Of a stretch of DNA of 64,000 nt, positions 42,983-53,132 are shown one piece after another. Below the pieces are notes generated by a model. It ran no database searches. It saw only the letters and a list, made by a program, of their open reading frames with translations, and had not been told where the DNA came from. Position 1 is the stretch's first letter, and every line of letters begins with the position of its first letter. The DNA is from Edaphochlamys debaryana (Eukaryota; Chlorophyta; Chlorophyceae; Chlamydomonadales): NCBI GenBank assembly GCA_016858145.1, contig JAEHOE010000153.1, positions 186,001-250,000 of the forward strand, written 5' to 3'. Position numbers and translations under genes: made by a program.

Positions 42983-45900
42983 ATGCCAACGGCCTCGAAG
43001 GGGCCTCTGCCCTTTGCTTGGCGGGACGTGCAGCTCCTCGCCTCGGAGCTGGTCCGCCCCGCCTCCAACACTAATGATGCAGGAGCTGCGGGCAGCACCA
43101 GAGGAGCTGCCGCCCAGCCCCAACAGCAGCCCCGCCTGCTTTCGTGCTGGGATAATGCAATGGCTTACGCGGGGCAGTTTGGCGGAGGGGTTGTGTTTGG
43201 CGAGGTGCGGGGGAGAAAGGTCTCAGGGGTGTGCAGTCCAGGGGCTCGTACTGCTCCTTACACAGCGGGGTTGGGGGCGCCGTGTCCCTGCAGTGGCTGA
43301 ACAGTGCAAGCACAGAAGCGGGGGGTGCACGGTTGCGTGGGCTACCCGCCACCAGAAACCCACTAAGAATCCCGCTCCCCCCGACCGCCCTTGGCTGCGG
43401 CCTCCTCGCAGACGCTCAACACGCCCCGCCTCAAGGAGGCACTGGCGCTGGCCCTAGACACCATGCCCTTCTTCGCCGGACGGCTGACGTTCCTGCAGGT
43501 GAGCAAATGTCGACAACCTCACCCCACCCACCCCGTGCCGAGCTCCCGACTGTGAGCCACGGCGCCACACCTCTGCCCCAGCACCACACATACACCTCCG
43601 TCCTTTCACTTCATCCCTCGTCTCTCCAGGACGGTCGGCTGGACCTGGCCCTCAACGGCGCTGGCGCTCGCTTCGTGGCCGCCTCCACCGCCACCACGCT
43701 GCCGGAGCTGCAGGAGGCGCTGCGGACGCGGCCCTACCCGCGCTACCCGTGCGGGCCCGGGCCCTGGGCCCCCATGTGGCCCCCGCACGACGTGGCGGCG
43801 CTGGTGCGGGACCAGGTGAGGCCCGCGCGAGGGGGCAACGGTGGTGGGCGAGCTGGGAGGGAAGGTCTAAGTGTGGGGTTGGGGTCCTGGCTTGCCGGGG
43901 GCCTTGCCTGATTACGGGTGGCCGGCTACCGGGGCAGGCTCCCGCGCTTGGGGCGTTTACGGCGCCTTAATTGTCTGTCCTCTGGACGTGAACACTCTGG
44001 ACAGATGCTGCAGAACGAGCTGCTGCTGCCTTCCGCTTTGCGGCGACCCTGCCTGCCGTTTCCTTTCCGACCCACATCAACCTCTCTGGCCCTGTCCCTC
44101 CTCAACCCCCTTGCACCCTGCCCCCCGCGCACCCCCAGTGGCCCATGGCTGCCGGCTACGTGCTCCACCTCTCCGGCGGCGGCTCCGCGCTGTGGGTGGC
44201 GGCCAACCACGTGATGGCCGACTTCGAGTCGCTGCAGACCCTGGCGGCGCACTGGTCCGCCGCCTACAACCACCTCTGCCGGCTAACCGCCAACGGCCAA
44301 CCGTCCCAATCGTCAACGGTCAAGAAGGCGCCTGGTGGCGGTCACGGGCCGGCGGGGACGCAGGCGCCCAGGCCTGTGTACGAGGAGTTGGTTGAGCCCG
44401 CGCGGCGCGGGCCGGTGCCGATCGGAGCCGATGCGCTGGAGGGGATGGCGGCGGGCGAGGAGGAGCAGGCGGCGGCGGCAGCGGCAGGCACGCCGGTCCG
44501 GCGGCCCGAGGTGGCGGAGGCCAAGTGGTGGAGCGGACTGGCGCTGGGGGCGTACGTGTGGTACCACCTGTTCCGACGGGGCGGCGGTGTGGAGGTGCGG
44601 AGGGGTGCGTGGGGAGGGGGGGCTCAAGTCCGGCCCCTGGCCCAGCGGCTTGGGTTGCTATCTGCGGTGGTAAGGGGTAGCCCAGTCCTTGCTACCACCC
44701 GCGTGATATCGCCAAACCCGCCGGCTGGCCGCAGGTGCGCTCCGCCGCCATCCCCGCCGCCCGCCTGGCTCAGCTCAAGGCCGCCGCCACCGCGGACCTG
44801 GCCGCCCCTGCCCCCGGCACCGCGGTGCGCGCTGGTGCCGCGCCCCGCCCAGCGGCAGCCCCTGCGGCTGCGGCCGCCGCTGCATCTGGGTCGGCCGCCG
44901 CTGGCCCCGCTGCGGGCGCCGCGCCCGTGGCCTGGGTGTCCACCAACGATGCCCTGCTGGGGCGGCTGATGCAGGTGGGGGCCTGCCGGGGTGTTACTGC
45001 CAACAGCAGCCCACTCCTCTGCCATGCATCTGGTCTCACCTTCCGTCTGCCCCGGGCACCACCAAACACTGCTGCAGGTGCTGCACTCGCTCCCCACGCG
45101 GCGCGGCACCCCTCTGGCCGCCTTCTTTGCTGCGGACATGCGCCGCCGCCTGCGCCCCGCGCTGCCGCCGGCGCTGCTGGGCAACGTCTTCTACTCGGCC
45201 CGCGCCGAGGGGCTGCGGCCGGGGGAGCAGGGGCTGGGGCAGGTGGCGGCGTCAGTGCGGCAAGCGCTCGGGTGCGTGGCGGGGTGGAGACCAGGGGCTG
45301 GCCTGGGCTGGTCGGCACGGCTCGTCAGCTGAGGCGTGTGCGGAGGACGGCGCTTCGGCACTGCCTCGGCCCGGATCCCGCCCAGCAAAGCACGCCCCGC
45401 TCCGCTCCCTCCACCTCCCACCTAGCACCTCCCAACTCCCACCTCCTCCCTGCTTCCTCCCTTCCCACAGCCACCTGGAGCCGCAGTTCCGCGCCGCCCT
45501 CACCCGCACCGCCGCCGCCCTGGCCCGCGTGGGCCCCTGCCGCCTGGTCTTCGCCTTCTGCCTCGAGCGCCAGGCGCAAGAGAACATCTTTGCGCCCGAG
45601 GGGCCGCTCAACACCACCCGCTGGGACGTGGACTTCCGCCTGTGGCAGGTGGGGCCGCAGGGCGAAGCTTTTGTGTTTGAGTTGAAGCCTGGAGGGCGGA
45701 CACTGCTGGGGGAAGGCTCTAGACTACTGTAGCCTCTAGACTACCAGTAGCAGCTTACTGGGACCTCGGGCCGTATGGCTTGTCGTCCTGCACCCTGGCT
45801 CACACCCCCTTGCACCTGGCACCGCAGTTCGGGCCCTCCCCGCTGCTGGCCTTCCTGCCCGCGGCCAACCTGGCGGCCTCGGTCATCCTCATGCACCCGG

Positions 45901-46052
45901 AACCGCCCCCGCCCGAGGGTTCGAGCGAGCGAGGCAAGGCGGGCCCCGCCGGTGGCGCGCGTGCTGAGGACTTGGTGCTGCACTGCTGCATGCACCGCGT
46001 GCTGTGGGCCGAGCTGGACGAGACGGGGAAGGACCTGGCGGCGGCGCTGTGA
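42983..46052 (+). CDS. BAHD-type acyltransferase (HXXXD family)
   Basis: Predicted cytosolic acyl-CoA-dependent transferase that moves an acyl group to an alcohol or amine. The substrate cannot be told from sequence. Exons: 42983-43204, 43412-43498, 43630-43815, 44139-44594, 44735-44974, 45078-45271, 45471-45648, 45828-46052, giving 595 residues with all phases matching. The catalytic HXXXD motif is HVMAD at residues 189-193. Other BAHD landmarks are LKEALALALDTMPFFAGRL, TNDALLGRLMQ, and a DMRRRLRPALPPALLGN block matching the usual R-x-R-x-P-P-L-x-G-N. The second family motif DFGWG is degenerate: the sequence reads DFRLWQFG at the exon 7/8 join. Length exceeds the usual 430-460 because of Ala-rich inserts in exons 4 and 5. 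The start is chosen for its GCCGCCATG context; an in-frame ATG at 42818 is the alternative. Confidence 0.78.
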
Positions 46053-46365
46053 GCGCGTGGGTGGCGTGCGGGATGCAGGAGGGGGGCTGGGCGGGTGCAA
46101 GCAGGCCAACCCAGATGGGCTCGTGAGGGGGTTAATCGGACGACACGTGGCGGCGTGAGGTGGAGTTGGCCCTCGCCAACGATGTCCCTCGCCCAGGTGC
46201 TCTAGGTGCTTGGAGCAGACTCCGTCTGGGGATTGTCCTCCGCCGCCACCATGCCTTGGTGCCTAGCACCCCCCTGACGTGGTCTCCGTGCGGGAGAAGA
46301 CTTGTCTTGGGCTGAGGGTCAAGATAAGTGCTACCAGACGCCAACCCAGATGCGATTAGGGCATC

Positions 46366-46370
46366 TGTAA
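46366..46370 (+). promoter_or_regulatory. TGTAA poly(A) signal of the acyltransferase
   Basis: TGTAA occurs 314 bases after the stop codon at 46052, a normal distance for the poly(A) signal in Chlamydomonas relatives. Confidence 0.55.
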
Positions 46371-46527
46371 GGCCGCATGATGTGTGCATGGCGTGTGGTG
46401 ATACGGGGTTAATGACAGGGAGTGCAAGTGATACGGGGTATCCGAGGCTAGGGATTCTCATGAATCTTTGGGCTGAGCCGCCGCCGTCAGGCTCTGCGGG
46501 CGGCAAACATGTGTGTCACACATTCCG

Positions 46528-46643
46528 GCGCTGTGGGGCTCAGTGCTTGAGTGCGCGGCCCCAATGCTGCCCGGCCTCGCAGGGTTTGGGGCTCAGCCCT
46601 TTTTCCTGTCCTGAGGAGTCCTCCTTGAAAGACACCCTTGTTG
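46528..46643 (-). repeat. Dispersed repeat copy B
   Basis: This is an inverted copy of 30846-30953, about 116 bases including a few small insertions relative to copy A. Both copies are intergenic. No terminal inverted repeats or target-site duplication could be recognised. Confidence 0.6.
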
Positions 46644-47301
46644 AAAGGGTCGCTTAGAGCTCTTTAATTCGAGGGAGCTGAGGGCGCTTCGAAAGCTCGG
46701 GGAGGGGACGGCAGGGGTGTAGGGGGAGAAGTGGGAGGAAAAGAGAAAGAAGGGGTTCGGCGCGCCAGGGGACTGAGGCGAGACGCGGGTAGGCGCTTGC
46801 ACGCACGGGCGGGGGCCTCGGAGCAAGTTGGTACGGTTTGCCTAAATCCTCATTCTTTTCGGCCACACAGAAAAGCCCTGGCGAGGAGCAGGGGGGGGCG
46901 GGCATAGCCCCCGCGCAGTACACAAGCAACAAGGCCATCTAGCACTACACGGAGCGGTACGCGCAGAAGATGTAGTCGGTGATGCGGCTGATAGCGGCTA
47001 TGCAGGAGCAGGGGGGGGGGGGTAAAGCGCGGAAAGCAAGTCCGCCAAAAGCATCTCGACACAGTCAACCTGCTCCTCTTCCCCGTATCCGAGCTGCTTG
47101 GAGTAGCTCGGAAATCACTTGTTCCACCTGCGCTAGCGGCGGGCCGAGTCAGGCTGTGTTTGACGCACGGGCCCGGTCATCTCGGCCAACCGGGCCTTCG
47201 AGCAAGCTTGCTTCGCCGTCCCGTGGGGCCTGGAGCAGTCTACTCATACACACGCGGACTGGAATCCCCATGCACTGCCTGTTACCAGCTAGGCGAGAAG
47301 A

Positions 47302-50300
47302 ATGGCGGAGCTCGGCCGAGTCCTCGGCGTGGGCGGCATCGGCGCAGTTTACCGTGCTGGCGACCAGCTAGCCATCAAGATCATTAGATCGGCACAGTCT
47401 CGAGATGTTGATCAGGCTCGGGAGGCCGGAATGCTTCAGGCGGTCGGCGACTGTTCCGCAGTCGTCAATTACCACGGAGAGCTCGCCTGGAGCCCGGGGC
47501 AGACTGGCTTGCTGCTGGAGCTCTGCCAGGGGAGCCTGACAGATGTGCTGTCCAAGCGGCAAGGCCAGGTGCGAGTTGGGTCACTGACTTTCGGTCCCCC
47601 GTTGCGCCTGAAGCACGACCGGTGCCCCGCCCTCTGTCCGCAGCGCCTGGCCGGCCTGGAGGCTCAGCGATGCGCCGTGATGCTCATCAACGCGCTGGCA
47701 CAAGTCCAAGCACGAGGAATCGTGCACCAGGTGAGCACGCCCGGGTTCGTGTCAACATGCGCACGCCGACGTCCTTGCCAATCCTCGCGCGCGACCAACC
47801 TGCGGCCCCGACAATGCTCGCAGGACATCAAGCCGGGAAACCTCCTGCTCGCGGGCGACGGCAGCTTCAAGCTGTGCGACTTCAACCTCAGTCGCTTCGA
47901 GGGCCAGCCCCGCGGTGGTGGGGGCACACCCCTCTACTTCTCCCCTGCCCTCCTCCGCCGCACCGCCGTCCCCACCTGCAGCCGCGGAAGCGACAGCGAC
48001 ACAGCAGACGAGGAGGTGGAGGTGGAGGATGACGAGGGCTACGCAGCCGACTGGTGAGCAGTGTCAGGGGCAGGGCCGGGAGGCGGATTCCTGCATGGCC
48101 CCTACCTAACCTTCACCTGCTGGTAATGTTCTCTCCCCAGGTGGGCGCTGGGCGTGACGCTGTTCCAGGTGCTGTACGGCGCCCAGACGTGGCCCTTCAG
48201 CCGCCTCAACGTCGGTCACCTGGCAGCTGCCTCGGAGCTGCAGGAACGGCTCGGAGACGTGGCTGCAGCGGTGCAGCAGCGGCGGCTGTTCTTCAGGTGG
48301 GGGGCGCAGCGGACTGTGAAGCGGGAGCATGAGCAGGGCCCAACCATGAGCTGCACCGCTCAGCACCGCGTTTCTCGCATTTACACCTGCAGGCGAGTGC
48401 CCGGGGTGCCTGCTGCTGCCAAGGCCCTCATCCAGGGCCTGCTGCACCCAGAGCCGTCGCGCAGGTGGGCGAGGGAAGGCATGGGGCAGGGCGACTTCCG
48501 GGTCAGCATGGGCAACTTGCTGATAGGGTTTCGGTGTATTGCATCTCAGCCCCGTCCGGCCCCTGCCGTGCGCAGGTTCAGTTTGCTGGAGGTGCTCGCT
48601 GGGGACTGGCCGGAGGAGGCGGCCTTCAGCGGAGTGGCAGCGGCGCACCCAGCGCTGGCGGCAGACATGGGCCGACTCATGGTGCGGCCGTGCAGGGGGG
48701 TGGGGAATTGAGAGGGCCCCTGGCTCGCGCACTAGTGGTGCAGTGCTGTAACTGCGTGTGATCCTTTGTCCTTGTTCCCTTCAGGCCCTGCGAAAGCTGT
48801 GTCGTATGACGCCAGGGGAGCTACGGTGCCTGGGGGAGGGCGGCGCAATGTGGTGAGTGTACTTTGGAGGTGTCAATCAGGGGGGCTGCTTGGAGTGATG
48901 TGGGTTGGGCCAACTCTGGCTTTTGCTGTTGGCTGGCGATGTGGGTCGGGCGCTGGCTTCACGCACCTCCCCCTTCGCACCTGCAGGGCGCCTGTGCCGT
49001 CCCCCCTTCAGCGCATGAGCGGTCGCCTGCTGCAGCGGCTGTGGTCCGGGCGCTCCGCGGCAGCCACCCCCGGCGTAGCAGACGCAGACGACCTGTCCTC
49101 GCCCCACGACCAGGCAGCAGCAGCAGCAATAGCTGCTCTGGCACTTCCCCAGTCGCCAGCACTGGGGTCCGGGGGCAGCCCCGGAGGCTCCTGGCGTCTG
49201 CGGGGCGTGGGCCTGATCCCGCGTTCGGCGGGGGGCGTGCGTGCGGCGGCGGCCAGGGCCGCGGCCGCTGCGCCGCCCACACTGCTGACGCCGGACCGGC
49301 GGCTGGCGCTGGCGGGCGGCGGGCGTTCCGGCTTGGGGCCGGGGCCGCTGCCTCCTGCGTTCGTGGACCGAACCGCTGAGGTGAATGTGGCTCAGCTCCG
49401 GGCGGCGGTGGAGGGCGCTGCACCTCCGCCTTCGTGCCCTCAGCGGAGCTTGGGCCAAGTGCAGGGAGTCGAGGTGAGTGGGCGAGAAGGGGAAGGCATC
49501 CGTCGGGTGAGCCAGTCATTGCACTGCTTCCCTCGGACATGCCACTTGTACAAATCCACATGCCCCCTCCCTGCCCCCCCCCAGGTCCTGGACGAGATGC
49601 AGCGCCTCATGCGGGCCCGCCTGCAGCGGAAGGAGCAGCAGCGGGCGCAGAGGGCATCCACAATGTCCCTGGAGGCCCTCCCTCCTGCCGGGCCCTGCAC
49701 GCCCTTTGCGGCGGCACAGCTGCCCGCCCATCGGCACTGCTCCCCGAACGCCGCCCTCCCGGCTCGGGGCCCCTGCGCGGCGGTCCCCGCACTGCCGGGG
49801 CCAGCGGAGGTGCGGGCCGCTGCGCAGTGCCGGGCGAAAGAAAACCCTGCCTTTGAGCGTGGCTCAAAGGGTGCCGTACATTACGGCATGTACGACACAC
49901 GCGGCACGTCGTACTGTGGGATGTCCGTACCGCCGCCTCCAAGCTCCGGCTCGCGCGCCTATGACTGGCTGGCGGCTACGGCCGAGCTTATGGGCGGCAG
50001 TCTGGCAATCGTACGCATCAGCGCTAACGGGCCGAGCGCCGTCCCCAGCCCCGCGGGGCCCCCAGCACCGGTGCTCCTAATGCCTCCTCAGGGAGGCCCC
50101 TGCGAGCAGGTGCCCCTCTGTCAGGAGGGCGGGGGCGGCTGGCAGCCCATCTCGCCGCAGCCCTGGGACCACTCCGCCGCCCGCTGCTCACCCTGCGCTC
50201 CGCCCGTCCCTCCTCCAGCCGCACAGCCCCGCTGCTCCCAGCCGCCCGAGCAGCCCCCGCCTCTGGCCAGCAGGCGGCAGCGGGCCCAGGCCCACCGGCA

Positions 50301-50859
50301 GTACAGGCAGTGCCCGCTGCCGCTGCTGACGCCGGCGGCCAGCGGGGACGGCGCCTCGGACAGTCCCGGCCGCAAGGGCAGCTCCGACGGAGGCCTCACG
50401 AGCCTCTTCAGCCTCGACCTGGGCACCCTGGAGGGCCCGGCCATGGGTCATGTGGAGGCGTCTCAGCCCTCCCAGGGGGCCTCGTCGGAGGCCTCCGTGG
50501 CGACCGTGGCTGTGGTGGAGGCGGGGGCGGCACTGGCGGCGGCGCTGGAGGCTGCGGGGCGGGAGCAGGGGGCGGGCGGCTGCGCCCAGGGCCCTGCGGC
50601 AGAGGAGGAGGACCTGGGGGAGCGCCCGACCTGGGGCTCGGCCGTGGCGGGGGCCAGCTGCGGGGGCGGCAGGCCGGCGCAGTGCAGCCAGCGGGCCGAC
50701 TGTGCTGCGATGTCGCACGCAACAAGCTCTGGGGGAGGTGTAGGGAAGGTGGCTGCGGTAGCCAACGGCGGCCACCGGCAGGGTCCCAGTGCATGGCTGC
50801 GGATGTTGCTGTGTGCCGGGGCCTTACAGAGGGGCCATGGTGGAACCAGCGGTGATTGA
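47302..50859 (+). CDS. Divergent protein kinase-domain protein (HQD/DFN)
   Basis: Predicted protein kinase or weak/pseudo-kinase. Exons: 47302-47568, 47644-47730, 47824-48053, 48141-48296, 48393-48464, 48576-48681, 48785-48852, 48987-49473, 49585-50859, giving 915 residues with all phases joining. The kinase fold covers about residues 1-290. The glycine loop is irregular (GVGGIGAV). The ATP lysine is K26 (LAIK). The HRD motif reads HQD, keeping the catalytic aspartate D119 and the following KPGNLLL. DFG reads DFN, keeping the metal-binding D137. The activation-segment end reads GTPLYFSPALL instead of APE. An acidic insert (about 180-195) precedes WALGVTLFQVLYG. The 520 or so residues after the domain are low-complexity with no known domain. 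The lost HRD arginine suggests regulation not based on activation-loop phosphorylation. The start is the first ATG before the glycine loop. Confidence 0.72.
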
Positions 50860-52946
50860 ATGGCCTGGAAATTCTTGTTAGCTTTGATTGTATGTAGCTT
50901 GGCTCCGGTTGGAGCCGCAGGACGGAACGACAACACTTGTGGCACGGTAGCCAGTACGGCACGCACCTCGTACACTGGCGCACTCGCCCCCTTCATGTCT
51001 CAGCGCTCTGGTACGGGGAAGGACCGTGCAGTCATGGCTAGCAATCCGGGGTCAGTATCTGGCCTGCTGTCTTGGAGCGGGAAGTGCTGTGTTCATCAGG
51101 CACAGGTCTTATCAGTCGTGATTTGGCTGAGGGGTCCGGCCCGCTCCGCGCTGCCTGCTCTCCGGCTCTGCGGGGTTGGGTATGCTGGCCATTTATTCAG
51201 GTGGCTGAGCCAAGGCGGCCAGCGTCGCCTGGGCGCGCTTAGATCACGCATCGTCTTTAATGCATGTTCTCTTTCTTGAGGGTTCTCTTGCTACTTTGTC
51301 GCCGGTTGGGTACGCGGGGTGCAGGGGTGGGGTCCAGCTGGAGCCTCTCACCCACTGTGCTGAGTTGGTTGCTTGGCCCATGCGGACGTGTTTGTGCTTC
51401 TTACCTTGGCTCATGGGCCTCTTCATGTCTGCTTTCATTCAGTGAATTCAGTTCTGCGCACTCGTCAACTGCTCTACGTAAGCCTTTGCATCTTTCTGCG
51501 TAAGGTTTATGCGTCGCCTGCGGTCTGCTGCGGTACCTGGTGGTGTTCTCATCAGTGGTAGACACTCGTGTCTTGTATTCTTGCCTTCTTCAGGCTTTGT
51601 TCACCCCCTTGCTTCTACGCTGTGCACCTCGCATGTTCCTTGATTTGTGTCTTTCCTGTACCTTTGCGCTCTGTCCCCTAAAAGACTAATGCCCTTCTCT
51701 GAGTTGATGCGTGCCCCTCATGTGCTCCTGATTGGTCCGCTGTATGAGGTGGCATGTATGGTTGTGCAACATGGCCCCTGCTATGGCTTACTGAAGCATA
51801 TGTTTCTTGAGGTCTCCTGTGGCATGTACGGCAGATGGAGGCTGCCGGATTGAGCAGCTGTGCGTGTGCATGAATGGGTACATGGGTACATGACAAGCGC
51901 ACAGGTATCTCCATGCCACTGTAAGTAGTTGGCCGGCCTGGTGACCTGCACTACCCCTGACACGCAGACAAGTAGGCACGACACCCTGGGGTGCTGCACG
52001 TATCCTGCCTTGGGGGGCTTGAGGATAGGCAGAAAGGAGGTTCTCCGAAAGGGCCCATGAGGCACACAACTGTTTGGGGCCCACACCCGACCCGGTGAGG
52101 CCCTAGCCTCCCTCCCAAGAATAGCAAAGCAGGCAGCATCCACAAGCACGCGCACGAGACGCCCTCTGTCGGACCACGGACGGCCACGACCCCCCTTGTT
52201 ATGACACCTGCAAGCCACACTTCTCCGAAGTCCTCACCGCCCCAGGGTCTCAGCCACACATTAAGCTCTTGTCTGCTTGCACTTGACAGGTCCCAGACTC
52301 AAACCTCACGCAGGGATTCCATTCACTCATCACCTACCAAATGTCTTAATGCATTCCCCATGGTGTGCACGCCCCCAACCACCCATACACCGCAGCTGCA
52401 CCGCCTGCACGCACCCACAGCCCCAGGCCTCTGAAACGCCTAGGGTACACCTCTGCGGCTTCCGTCCACCCGATACAGACACCAAGACCCCAATCCATGT
52501 TCACCTTATCGCAGGCTCTACTGCATCTCCAACGACGGAGCCGCAACCCGAAGAACAGAGTGCGTGTGACGGGGCAATGGGCCCGTGAAGAAATCGTCAA
52601 TGGGAACCTGCAAGCTCAAAACTTCCCGGTGGCCCGTTGCGGCCCCGGCGGGGAAAGCTATCTCCGGAAGTGAACACGCGGACTTTCCTTAGAGCCCAGA
52701 ATGTCCTGACGTAAGGCTCAGGCATGCAACTATGCTAGCCGTGCGCAGAAAGCACATAACGCTTTCCGAATCAAACATTGCTTGCAAGATTGGCCTTGCA
52801 CTCAAAACCGTGTACGTGCACGGCACGTCTCGTGCTCATCATGGGCACTAATACACTACGGTACTCAAACTCCAGAGAGTCTGGCGATCCAGCGGCACAG
52901 ATCTCGTGCATGGTATGTACAGATACGGTACCTTTATCCGCGACCC
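50860..52946. other. 3' UTR and intergenic
   Basis: Between the plus-strand kinase and the minus-strand phosphatase the genes converge, so this stretch should hold both 3' ends. No coding exon or RNA gene is recognised. Confidence 0.4.
51920..51924 (+). promoter_or_regulatory. TGTAA, possible poly(A) signal of the divergent kinase
   Basis: TGTAA occurs about 1.06 kb after the stop at 50859. The AT-richer sequence from 51200 to 51900 would fit a long 3' UTR. Confidence 0.3.
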
Positions 52947-52951
52947 TTACA
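52947..52951 (-). promoter_or_regulatory. TGTAA poly(A) signal of the HAD phosphatase
   Basis: TTACA on the plus strand is TGTAA on the minus strand, about 180 bases past the phosphatase stop at 53133. Confidence 0.5.
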
Positions 52952-52984
52952 CCAACCCTCTTCCAAACAAACTCTCCCGCATCA

Positions 52985-53039
52985 CAACCAGCAACCAGCA
53001 ACCAGCAACCAGCAACCAGCAACCAGCAACCAGCAACCA
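52985..53039. repeat. Heptanucleotide tandem repeat, about 8 units of CAACCAG
   Basis: Seven perfect units plus a partial one run without interruption. The repeat lies in the expected 3' UTR of the minus-strand phosphatase, where the transcript would read CTGGTTG repeats. Perfect identity suggests recent slippage. Confidence 0.9.
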
Positions 53040-53132
53040 AGGCACTCCGCGTCAAGCCTCCCGCGCCCGCGCCTCACGTTAAGCCGCTCCTCCTCTCCCT
53101 CCCTCAGCCTCCCGCCACCCCGCCCGCCCTCC

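Larger units (their letters stand above)
46053..47301. other. Intergenic between acyltransferase and divergent kinase
   Basis: It contains the acyltransferase 3' UTR, dispersed repeat copy B, and the presumed 5' UTR and promoter of the kinase starting at 47302. Nothing else is recognised. Confidence 0.4.

Noticed and set aside
43970..44138. Extra acyltransferase exon starting MLQNELLLPSALRRP
   Set aside because: Its frame does not join the neighbouring exons and the sequence reads as a pyrimidine-rich intron ending at the acceptor at 44138.
52985..53039. Tandem repeats considered as a CRISPR array
   Set aside because: The units are 7 bases with no spacers, and the genome is eukaryotic.
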